DNA of 5,711 bases. It comes from Patescibacteria group bacterium. Lineage in GTDB: Bacteria > Patescibacteriota > Minisyncoccia > Minisyncoccales > GWA2-46-15. Position 1 is the stretch's first letter; the number at the start of each line of letters is the position of its first letter. Under the pieces are notes generated by a model, which saw only the letters and a program-made list of their open reading frames with translations, did no database searches and was not told where the DNA came from. This document shows, piece after piece, positions 1 through 5,682 of the stretch. Location: NCBI GenBank assembly GCA_018895125.1, contig JAHIOR010000057.1, forward strand, positions 1 to 5,711, given 5' to 3'. The translations under genes were made by a program, and so were the position numbers.

Positions 1-102
1 ATACCAAGCCAGAAAAACAATTAAAACAGAGATTATTACCGAAGCCAAATAACCCAGTTTTTTATTGTTTAAACACTGTCTGAAATTTTTATTATCTGGC
101 AT
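1..102 (-). CDS. 5' part of an unrecognised small membrane protein gene (runs off the left edge)
   Basis: An open frame of 34 codons starts with ATG at 102-100 and continues without a stop to the window edge. The start lies inside the 3' end of rny, overlapping it by 11 bases, as is common for co-transcribed genes. An AAGAG sequence nine bases upstream of the ATG could serve as a weak ribosome binding site. The visible product has a short, polar, Lys/Asn-rich N-terminus (residues 1-16, with K5, R8, K14 and K15). A continuous hydrophobic stretch from about residue 17 to the edge follows, which reads as a membrane helix with the positive N-terminus in the cytoplasm or as a signal anchor. No family can be named from this fragment. 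The overlap suggests translational coupling to rny. Coding status rests on the open frame, the start context and the typical membrane-protein pattern, so it is probable but not certain. Confidence 0.6.
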   Translation of the reverse strand, partial: MPDNKNFRQCLNNKKLGYLASVIISVLIVFLAWY

Positions 103-1621
103 GTTCGGTAACTCTTAATTCGCGAATTAAATTAACTTTAATTTCACCAGGATACCTCAGCTCTTCCTGGATTTTAGAAGCAATATCTTTGGCCATTTTC
201 CTGGCGCTTAAGTCATCGATCTGCTCTGGCCTGACAAAAACTCTTATCTCTCGACCAGCCTGTAAGGCCCAGGCTTTTTCCACTCCTTCAAAATTGGTAG
301 CGATCTTTTCTAAATCTTCCAGTCTTTTCAAATAGTTCTCAGCATTATCTTTTCTGGCTCCGGGCCTGGCTCCTGAAATCTGGTCAGCCGCCTGAACCAG
401 CATTGATTCTATACTTTCATAAGGATAATCCTCATGATGAGATTTCATGGCTGAAATTATTTCTTTTTCCACGCCAAACTTTTCCAGAATTTTGACGCCA
501 ATATCAACATGAGAGCCTTCAACCTGTTGGTCAACTGCTTTGCCAATGTCATGTAAAAGTCCTGCTTTCTTAGCCAGCTTAATGTTGGCGCCAACTTCGG
601 CAGCTAAAGCTGCTGCTAAAAAAGACACTTCCATTGAATGTAATAAGACATTCTGGCCGTAACTTGTCCTGAACTTCAGCCTTCCTAGAATTTGCACCAG
701 TTTTGGATCAAGGCCAATAATGCCGGTCTCGTAAACAGCAGTTTCGCCAGCATCTTTGACCTGTTTATTGATTTCAGCTTCAGCCTTGGCAACCTCGTCT
801 TCAATCCTGGCTGGCTGAATTCTGCCGTCCTGGATCAGTTTTTCAAGAGCGGTCTTGGCGATTTGGCGGCGGATCGGATCAAAACCGGAAATAACCAAGG
901 CCTGGGGAGTTTCGTCAATAATCACTTCAACTCCAGTTAACCTTTCCAGGGTCCGGATATTCCGACCCTCTTTGCCAATGATCCGTCCCTTGATATCGTC
1001 ATTGGGCAAAGCCACGGTTGTGGTCGTGATTTCTTGAGCCTGGGACATGGCTTGTTTTTGAATCGCTAAAGTCAGAATCTCTTTGGCCTTATTCTCAAAC
1101 TGGTCCCGACCGCCCTCTTCAAGTCTTCTCATCTTTTCTAAAATCTCGCGCTGAGAATCATTTTCCACTTTTTTAAAAAGTTCCTCTTTTGCATCTTGGA
1201 CGGAAAGACGGGCAACTCTTGCCAGCTCTTGTTTTGTTTTTTCCTCCAGTTCTTCAATATTTTTTTTGACCTCTCTTAATTTTTCAACTTTACCTAGAAA
1301 ATCAGCTTCCCGATTTTCCAACTGAGTTTTTCTCTGATCTAAGAGATTTTCTCTTTTCAAAAGCAATCCCTCTGCTTTAAAAATTTCCTGATGCCGCCTT
1401 TCAGTATCTCCCTGAGTTGTCTCAATTAACTTTTGGGATTTTGCTTTTGCTTCTGAGAGAATGGTCTCTGCCTCAACTCTGGCTTGAGAAATCATTTTCT
1501 CAAGCTTTTCTTCAATGCTGCCTATCTTTTTCTTGGCAATTGATTGGCGGGCGAAATATCCCAAAACCGCACCAGCTGTTAAAGATAGGACAACAATCAC
1601 AATATAGAGTAATTGGTTCAT
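92..1621 (-). CDS. rny: Ribonuclease Y (membrane-anchored endoribonuclease)
   Basis: RNase Y is a membrane-tethered endoribonuclease that starts mRNA decay in many bacteria lacking RNase E. The 509 residues match the usual length of about 520 and the full domain order is present. A single hydrophobic N-terminal anchor spans about residues 4-23, and a long charged coiled coil about 30-190. The KH RNA-binding domain is around 200-265, with its GKEG loop at 216-219. The HD metal-dependent hydrolase domain follows, with H328, the HD pair H357-D358, H371, the HHED motif at 395-398 and D413. After it come the family-typical SGARPGAR segment (416-423) and a C-terminal domain. The ATG start is supported because the anchor begins at once. 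The start overlaps the stop of a nine-codon leader ORF as ATGA, and no Shine-Dalgarno site sits directly before the rny ATG itself. It lies 47 bases after clpP with no visible terminator between, so it is probably co-transcribed with clpP. No key residue is missing. Confidence 0.97.
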   Translation of the reverse strand: MNQLLYIVIVVLSLTAGAVLGYFARQSIAKKKIGSIEEKLEKMISQARVEAETILSEAKAKSQKLIETTQGDTERRHQEIFKAEGLLLKRENLLDQRKTQLENREADFLGKVEKLREVKKNIEELEEKTKQELARVARLSVQDAKEELFKKVENDSQREILEKMRRLEEGGRDQFENKAKEILTLAIQKQAMSQAQEITTTTVALPNDDIKGRIIGKEGRNIRTLERLTGVEVIIDETPQALVISGFDPIRRQIAKTALEKLIQDGRIQPARIEDEVAKAEAEINKQVKDAGETAVYETGIIGLDPKLVQILGRLKFRTSYGQNVLLHSMEVSFLAAALAAEVGANIKLAKKAGLLHDIGKAVDQQVEGSHVDIGVKILEKFGVEKEIISAMKSHHEDYPYESIESMLVQAADQISGARPGARKDNAENYLKRLEDLEKIATNFEGVEKAWALQAGREIRVFVRPEQIDDLSARKMAKDIASKIQEELRYPGEIKVNLIRELRVTEHAR

Positions 1622-1647
1622 GTTAAAAATGACCGGGTGAGCTGCAT
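1618..1647 (-). CDS. Putative nine-residue leader peptide ORF coupled to rny
   Basis: In the clpP-rny gap, ATG at 1647-1645 opens a frame encoding MQLTRSFLT and stops at TGA (1620-1618). The TGA shares four bases with the rny start (ATGA), the classic arrangement for termination-reinitiation coupling. The only good Shine-Dalgarno sequence in the gap, AAGGA at 1662-1658, is ten bases before this ATG. It is 36 bases from the rny ATG, too far to serve rny directly. The layout therefore suggests that ribosomes load at the leader ORF and hand over to rny. The peptide shows no run of one amino acid of the kind seen in amino-acid attenuators. The sequence geometry is seen directly. Translation and regulatory role are inference, and a chance occurrence is possible because the ORF is so short. 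Confidence 0.45.
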   Translation of the reverse strand: MQLTRSFLT

Positions 1648-1657
1648 CAAGACCGGA

Positions 1658-1662
1658 TCCTT
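1658..1662 (-). promoter_or_regulatory. Shine-Dalgarno site AAGGA for the leader ORF / rny
   Basis: Read on the minus strand, the sequence is AAGGA, complementary to the anti-Shine-Dalgarno end of 16S rRNA. It is ten bases upstream of the leader ORF ATG (1647) and 36 bases upstream of the rny ATG (1621). Its spacing favours the leader ORF. It is the only such site in the 47-base gap. Confidence 0.5.
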
Positions 1663-1668
1663 AAAGTT

Positions 1669-2253
1669 TTAAGATTTGGTTTTAATGACCTTGTCGATTA
1701 GACCGTAGAGTTTAGCTTCCTCAGAAGAAAGATAAAAATCTCGATCAGTATCTTTCTCAATTTTAGCTAATGTTTGGCCCGTGTGCTTCGATAGAATCTG
1801 ATTTATCTTTTCTTTGATTTTTAAAATCTGCTTGGCGGTAATCTCGATCTCAATTGCTTGGCCAGTAGCGCCACCGGCAACCTGATGCAGCAGGATTTCG
1901 GAATTGGGCAGAGTAAACCTTTTGCCCTTTTTTCCGGCAGCCAGTAAAACCGCGGCCATTGAAGCTGCCATGCCAACACAAACCGTAGAAACGTCTGGTT
2001 TAATGTATTGGATGGTGTCATAAATCGCCAGGCCGGCTGTCACCGAGCCTCCGGGACTATTAATGTATAACTGAATGTCTTTGCCCGGTTCTTTAGAGGC
2101 CAAAAACAACATCTGCGCAATAACTGAATTGGCAGTCATGTCATTGATTGGTCCGGCTAAAAACACGATTCTTTCTTTTAAGAGCCTTGAATAAATATCA
2201 TAAGCTCTTTCGCCGAATTGAGATTTTTCTATGACCGTTGGAATCAGATTCAT
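1669..2253 (-). CDS. clpP: ATP-dependent Clp protease proteolytic subunit ClpP
   Basis: ClpP is the serine-protease subunit that forms a double-heptamer chamber and degrades unfolded or tagged cytoplasmic proteins fed by Clp ATPases such as ClpX or ClpC. The 194-residue product is of normal length. The N-terminal region carries the typical GERAYDIYSRLL segment (residues 14-25). The oxyanion-loop region SPGGSV is at 66-71. The catalytic triad is complete: S98 in GMAASMAA, H123 in LLHQ and D172 in the DTDRD segment. The residue after HQ is Val where Pro is usual. ATG at 2253 is chosen because it starts the family-typical MNLIP N-terminus and an in-frame TAA lies 36 bases upstream with no other usual start codon between. 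No tig, clpX or clpC is adjacent, so the partner ATPase must be elsewhere. It appears to be the first gene of a unit running into rny, with its own promoter and a structured leader. Confidence 0.97.
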   Translation of the reverse strand: MNLIPTVIEKSQFGERAYDIYSRLLKERIVFLAGPINDMTANSVIAQMLFLASKEPGKDIQLYINSPGGSVTAGLAIYDTIQYIKPDVSTVCVGMAASMAAVLLAAGKKGKRFTLPNSEILLHQVAGGATGQAIEIEITAKQILKIKEKINQILSKHTGQTLAKIEKDTDRDFYLSSEEAKLYGLIDKVIKTKS

Positions 2254-2263
2254 AAGAATATTG

Positions 2264-2284
2264 TATCGGACAAATTGCCCGATA
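2264..2284 (-). promoter_or_regulatory. Hairpin / inverted repeat in the clpP leader
   Basis: The arms TATCGG and CCGATA face each other. In RNA, pairing continues through a G-U wobble and two further pairs, giving a nine-base-pair stem closed by a three-base loop. It starts ten bases upstream of the clpP ATG, on the ATG side of the Shine-Dalgarno-like AGGAG. No U-tract follows, so it is not a terminator. It could act as an RNA structure that shortens the effective distance from the ribosome binding site to the start codon. As DNA it could be an operator with dyad symmetry. It does not match the CIRCE (HrcA) or CtsR consensus. The pairing is seen directly and the function is unknown. Confidence 0.55.
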
Positions 2285-2291
2285 TATTAAA

Positions 2292-2296
2292 CTCCT
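2292..2296 (-). promoter_or_regulatory. Shine-Dalgarno-like AGGAG, unusually far from the clpP start
   Basis: The minus strand reads AGGAG, the best ribosome-binding match in the clpP leader, but 38 bases separate it from the ATG at 2253. Folding the hairpin at 2264-2284 would leave about 17 unpaired bases, still longer than the usual 5-10. No suitable start codon lies at normal spacing. It may be a genuine site used across a folded leader, or a chance match. Confidence 0.35.
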
Positions 2297-2306
2297 ATCC
2301 TCGTTT

Positions 2307-2335
2307 AGTATAGCAAAAAACTGTTGAAAAGTAAA
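2307..2335 (-). promoter_or_regulatory. Sigma-70-type promoter for clpP (extended -10)
   Basis: On the minus strand, the -35 TTTACT (2335-2330; four of six bases match TTGACA) and the -10 TATACT (2312-2307; five of six match TATAAT) are separated by 17 bases. A TGC directly before the -10 makes an extended -10 element. Predicted transcription start is near 2300, giving a leader of about 47 bases before clpP. The -10 context matches that of the nusA promoter at the right edge. The promoter overlaps the hppA terminator. Confidence 0.7.
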
Positions 2336-2349
2336 TTGCAACAGCTTTT
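2315..2349 (-). terminator. Rho-independent terminator after hppA
   Basis: The minus-strand arms CTGTTG (2344-2339) and CAACAG (2326-2321) enclose a 12-base loop and are followed by six T's (2320-2315). In RNA the stem can extend outward through a G-U pair and four A-U pairs into the U-tract, to about 11 pairs. It lies 14 bases past the hppA stop. The stem has only a few G-C pairs, so efficiency may be modest. Its loop contains the -35 element of the clpP promoter. Confidence 0.72.
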
Positions 2350-2363
2350 GCAAAAAGAGTTTT

Positions 2364-4343
2364 TTAAACTAAGAAACTAACGATCAATAGAGCAACAATA
2401 TTGATAACTTTAATCATGGGATTAATGGCTGGTCCGGCCGTGTCTTTATACGGATCACCAACTGTATCTCCGGTCACGGCTGCCTGATGGGCAAAAGAAC
2501 CCTTGCCGCCATAATTCCCCTCTTCAATATATTTTTTGGCATTGTCCCAGGCCGCGCCTCCGGAAGTCATGGATATTGCTAGGAAAAGCCCGGTTAAAAT
2601 ACTGCCAACTAAAACCCCGGCCAAAGCCAAAGGCCCTAAGATAAAACCAACCAGAATCGGAGCTAAAACCGGAATCAAGCTTGGCGCCAGCATTTCTTTT
2701 AAAGCTGCTTTAGTGACGATATCCACGCATTTTCCATATTCAGGCTTGGTAGTGCCTTCCATGATTCCCGGGATTTCCTTGAATTGCCTTCTAACCTCGT
2801 TAACCACTTCACCCGCAGCCCGGCCAACTGAAGTCATGGCTAAAGAAGCAAAGAAATAGGGGAGCAATCCTCCCAAGAAAAGACCGACAATTATCTTTGG
2901 ATCGTCAAGGGTAAAGTTAAACTTGCCGCCGGCAATTAACAGTTCTTGGGAAAAGCTGGCAAAAAGAACAATGGCGGTCAAACCAGCTGAAGCAATTGCA
3001 TAACCCTTAGTTACTGCCTTAGTGGTATTGCCAACCGCGTCAAGAGCATCAGTTACCTTCCTAACATCTTCACCAGCTCCAGACATTTCAGCAATACCGC
3101 CGGCATTATCAACAATTGGACCAAAAGCATCAATGGCAATAATCATTCCTGTTAACGACAACATGGCCACAGCAGCTAAAGCAACACCAAAAATACCAGC
3201 CAGCTGAAAACTTACTAAAACTCCCAAAGAAATTAAAATTGCCGGCCAAACTGTTGACTGCATGCCCACGGCAAGGCCAATAATAACATTAGTGCCATGA
3301 CCAGTTTGTGAAGCCTGGGCAATTGATTTAACAGGCCGATACTTTTTAGAAGTAAAATATTCAGTGATGATGAACATTCCAGCCACAACCACAAGCCCTA
3401 TTAATGAAGCCAGATAAAGCCTGTTGGTGGAGATATCTCCCAAGGGGCCAAACTTTTTAATAACCGGATAAAATCCCAGAGCAGCAATGCCTGCTGAAAC
3501 TGCCAAGCCCTTGTATAAAGCGCCCATAATGCCGCCTTTGCCCAATTTGACGAAAAAGCTGCCAATAACTGAAGCAAAGATGGCCACTGTTCCTAAAAAC
3601 AATGGCATGAGTAAAAACATTGAGTTAACTGTTGTTAGCATTGATCCTAAAATCATGGCTGAAATTAAAGCGATAACGTAAGTTTCGAAAAGATCAGCCG
3701 CCATGCCAGCACAGTCGCCAACGTTATCCCCAACCAGATCAGCAATTACAGCCGGATTTCTGGGGTCGTCCTCGGGAATGCCCTTTTCAACCTTGCCAAC
3801 CAGATCAGCGCCAACATCAGCAGCTTTAGTATAAATACCGCCTCCCAGCCTGGCAAAAACAGAAATCAGCGAGCCTCCAAACCCCAAGGCAATCAAAGCT
3901 TTCAAATCATTGGTCAAAAGATAAAATCCGGAAACAACTAATAATCCCACCCCAACCACTAAAAATCCAGTCACCGAGCCTCCTTTAAAAGCAAGATCTA
4001 AGGCTGCGGCCAAACCCTTTTTAGCAGATTCAGTCACTTTGCCATTGGTCCGGGTAGAAATAATCATTCCTAAAAATCCGCATAAGGCTGAAGCCAAAGC
4101 TCCAATTAAAAAGGCAGCTGAAGATTTCCAGCCAAGAGAAACTAAAATAATCAGAAAAAGAATTATGGCTACGGGTAAAATAGTTTTTCCCTGTCTTTGC
4201 AAATAAGAAATTGCCCCTTGGCGAATGGCTAGAGTAATATCTAAAACCTGGCCCGAGCCGGCTGGAGCCTGGTTAATCTTTTTAACCAGAAAAAAAACGA
4301 AAACCAGAGCAAAGACTGAAGCTAAAAATGGAAAGATAATCAT
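2364..4343 (-). CDS. hppA: Membrane-integral pyrophosphatase, probably K+-independent H+-pumping type
   Basis: This polytopic membrane enzyme hydrolyses pyrophosphate and uses the energy to pump ions across the membrane. The 659-residue product is near the low end of the family range but complete, with many hydrophobic segments (about 15-17 expected). Substrate- and Mg-binding motifs are present: K173, D176 and D180 in the KAADVGAD block, EDDPRN at 191-196, D202/D206/D210 in ADLVGDNVGD, and a C-terminal block with D626, D630, K633 and D634. K442 and T445, in the TKAVTKG motif, are the signature of K+-independent enzymes; K+-dependent ones carry Ala at the first position. Known members of the K+-independent group pump protons, so H+ transport is inferred. 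L203 stands where most members have Asn. E220 in DLFETY fits the semi-conserved gating Glu of helix 6. It starts 17 bases after nusA with no Shine-Dalgarno sequence in the gap, so it is probably co-transcribed and perhaps translationally coupled. A terminator follows. Confidence 0.97.
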   Translation of the reverse strand: MIIFPFLASVFALVFVFFLVKKINQAPAGSGQVLDITLAIRQGAISYLQRQGKTILPVAIILFLIILVSLGWKSSAAFLIGALASALCGFLGMIISTRTNGKVTESAKKGLAAALDLAFKGGSVTGFLVVGVGLLVVSGFYLLTNDLKALIALGFGGSLISVFARLGGGIYTKAADVGADLVGKVEKGIPEDDPRNPAVIADLVGDNVGDCAGMAADLFETYVIALISAMILGSMLTTVNSMFLLMPLFLGTVAIFASVIGSFFVKLGKGGIMGALYKGLAVSAGIAALGFYPVIKKFGPLGDISTNRLYLASLIGLVVVAGMFIITEYFTSKKYRPVKSIAQASQTGHGTNVIIGLAVGMQSTVWPAILISLGVLVSFQLAGIFGVALAAVAMLSLTGMIIAIDAFGPIVDNAGGIAEMSGAGEDVRKVTDALDAVGNTTKAVTKGYAIASAGLTAIVLFASFSQELLIAGGKFNFTLDDPKIIVGLFLGGLLPYFFASLAMTSVGRAAGEVVNEVRRQFKEIPGIMEGTTKPEYGKCVDIVTKAALKEMLAPSLIPVLAPILVGFILGPLALAGVLVGSILTGLFLAISMTSGGAAWDNAKKYIEEGNYGGKGSFAHQAAVTGDTVGDPYKDTAGPAINPMIKVINIVALLIVSFLV

Positions 4344-4360
4344 ATTTTAATTATTAATTT

Positions 4361-5638
4361 TTATTCAGCCTTTTTAGTTGATTTTTTCTTGGTGGCTTTT
4401 TTAACCGCCTTCTTAACCTCTTTTTTCTCTGGCTCAGGATCTGACGGCTCTTTGTCTATGTCTTTATCATCAATATCTTCATCTTCTTTTTCTGAATCAG
4501 CATCGTTTCTAACATCAATCTTCCAACCGGTTAATTTAGCCGCTAACCTGACATTCTGGCCGTCTTTACCAATTGCTAAAGACAATTGGTCTTCCGGCAC
4601 AATAGCTAAAGCAATATTATTGTCCTTGATTTTAATATCCAGAACCTTGGCCGGACTAAGGGCATTGGCAATCAATTCTTCAGAATTCTCAGCCCAGTTA
4701 ACAATATCTATTTTCTCACCGCCAAGTTCGTTAATTACAGCCATCACCCTGGTTCCTCTTTGTCCTACCGTGGCACCAATCGGATCAATTTTTTCATCAT
4801 TGGAAAAAACAGCGACTTTTGATCTGGATCCTGCTTCTCTGGCAATTGCCTTTATTTCTACTTGACCGGAAGCGATTTCCGGCACCTCTAATTCAAAAAG
4901 TTTGGAGATTAACCTTGGATGAGACCGGGATAGAAAGATAACCGGTCCCCGAGGGGTATTATCTGTTTTTAAAAGATAGACTTTTAGTCTTTGTCCCAAC
5001 CGGTAAAACTCTCCGGGAACCTGCTCTTCTTTAGTTAAAATCCCCAGGGTCTTGCCAATATTGAAGAAAACATTCCTGCCCTCAATTCTTTGGACAACTC
5101 CGGAAATGGCTTCGCCCTCTTTTTCCTGAAATTCCAAAAAGATAGTATCTTTCTCAATTTCCTTTATTTTTTGCAAAACCACCTGCTTAGCAGTTTGAGC
5201 AGCGATTCTGCCAAAAGAAGAGGTAACTTTATCCTCAAGGGGAAACTCTAATTCTTCTCCGGGCTTTACTCCCTTTTTTATTTTTTTAGCCTCGTCCATC
5301 ATCAAATGACGCTCTGGATTAAACCTGATCTTTTTTGACCCCTGGTCTCCCAAGTCTTCTCGTGTTTCTGAAAAATCAGGCCTTGATCCTGTTTTCATCT
5401 GTTCTAATTCTTCTTCTGAATAAATCATTGAATCGTCAACAACCAGCTTAATTTGCCAAAATCTAAGCTCGCCCGTATCCGGGTTCAGCTTTGCCTTTAA
5501 AATTTGGCCCTTCTTGCCATAATCTTTCTTATAGGCAGAAGCTAATGCTTGTTCAATTGTCTCGATCACTTTTTCCCGAGGAATTCCTCTTTCTTCGGAA
5601 ATCTGGGAAATAGCGATAGCAAATGATTTTAGATCCAT
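4361..5638 (-). CDS. nusA: Transcription termination/antitermination factor NusA
   Basis: NusA binds RNA polymerase and emerging RNA to promote pausing, hairpin folding and intrinsic termination. Domains in order: the N-terminal polymerase-binding domain (residues 1 to about 165), S1 (about 174-240, ending in the typical LSRSHP), KH1 (about 255-320, with GQRG at 292-295 and the AREAGSRSKVAVFSND block) and KH2 (about 335-378, with GKDG at 357-360). The N-terminal domain carries a charged extra segment at about 72-115, between its two conserved halves, including a KKIRFNPERH stretch. After KH2 comes a low-complexity tail, first acidic (about 379-405) and then Lys-rich (404-423). The acidic repeat domains of the E. 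coli protein are absent. The ATG at 5638 is supported by the family-typical N-terminus and an AAAGG site ten bases upstream. No rimP, infB or rbfA is seen beside it. It has a promoter and a structured leader just upstream. Confidence 0.97.
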   Translation of the reverse strand: MDLKSFAIAISQISEERGIPREKVIETIEQALASAYKKDYGKKGQILKAKLNPDTGELRFWQIKLVVDDSMIYSEEELEQMKTGSRPDFSETREDLGDQGSKKIRFNPERHLMMDEAKKIKKGVKPGEELEFPLEDKVTSSFGRIAAQTAKQVVLQKIKEIEKDTIFLEFQEKEGEAISGVVQRIEGRNVFFNIGKTLGILTKEEQVPGEFYRLGQRLKVYLLKTDNTPRGPVIFLSRSHPRLISKLFELEVPEIASGQVEIKAIAREAGSRSKVAVFSNDEKIDPIGATVGQRGTRVMAVINELGGEKIDIVNWAENSEELIANALSPAKVLDIKIKDNNIALAIVPEDQLSLAIGKDGQNVRLAAKLTGWKIDVRNDADSEKEDEDIDDKDIDKEPSDPEPEKKEVKKAVKKATKKKSTKKAE

Positions 5639-5666
5639 AAAACAAAAACCTTTAAAGTAAAGGTCT
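5639..5666 (-). promoter_or_regulatory. nusA leader hairpin with embedded ribosome binding site and U-rich tail
   Basis: The minus-strand arms ACCTTT (5664-5659) and AAAGGT (5653-5648) enclose the five-base loop ACTTT. The stem can be lengthened by a G-U and an A-U pair. The 3' arm contains AAAGG, the only plausible Shine-Dalgarno site for nusA, ten bases from its ATG. Immediately after the stem the strand reads TTTTGTTTT up to the start codon, so the element resembles a weak intrinsic terminator. It could hide the ribosome binding site, act as a NusA-sensitive attenuator, or simply be AT-rich leader. The pairing is seen directly and the role is inferred. Confidence 0.45.
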
Positions 5667-5682
5667 AAATGATAATTAACTC

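Noticed and set aside
692..1037. Plus-strand open frames within rny
   Set aside because: They lie antisense to the conserved KH and HD regions of rny, have no start signals or family features, and follow the codon pattern of the real gene.
1631..1656. Direct repeat GACCGG, two copies 20 bases apart in the clpP-rny gap
   Set aside because: Six bases repeated twice is too short to separate from chance, and the core CCGG is itself palindromic. It could pair weakly but gives no convincing structure.
1821..2021. 66-codon minus-strand frame inside clpP
   Set aside because: It is an alternative frame inside the conserved catalytic part of ClpP, with no ribosome binding site and no family features.
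2264..2284. CIRCE or CtsR heat-shock operator at the clpP leader
   Set aside because: The dyad spacing of nine resembles CIRCE, but the arms (TATCGG/CCGATA) do not match TTAGCACTC/GAGTGCTAA, and no CtsR-type direct repeat is present.
2346..2355. Ten-base palindrome TTTTGCAAAA just after hppA
   Set aside because: It is short and A/T-dominated, and overlaps the outer arm of the better terminator stem. It is more likely part of the terminator region than a separate site.
2536..3681. Three plus-strand open frames opposite hppA
   Set aside because: They are antisense shadows of a highly conserved membrane pyrophosphatase and show no recognisable protein features.
4389..4865. 158-codon plus-strand open frame antisense to nusA
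   Set aside because: It is Ser-rich because it mirrors the acidic/Lys-rich tail of NusA. The minus-strand frame is a full conserved NusA, and no promoter or ribosome site supports the antisense frame.
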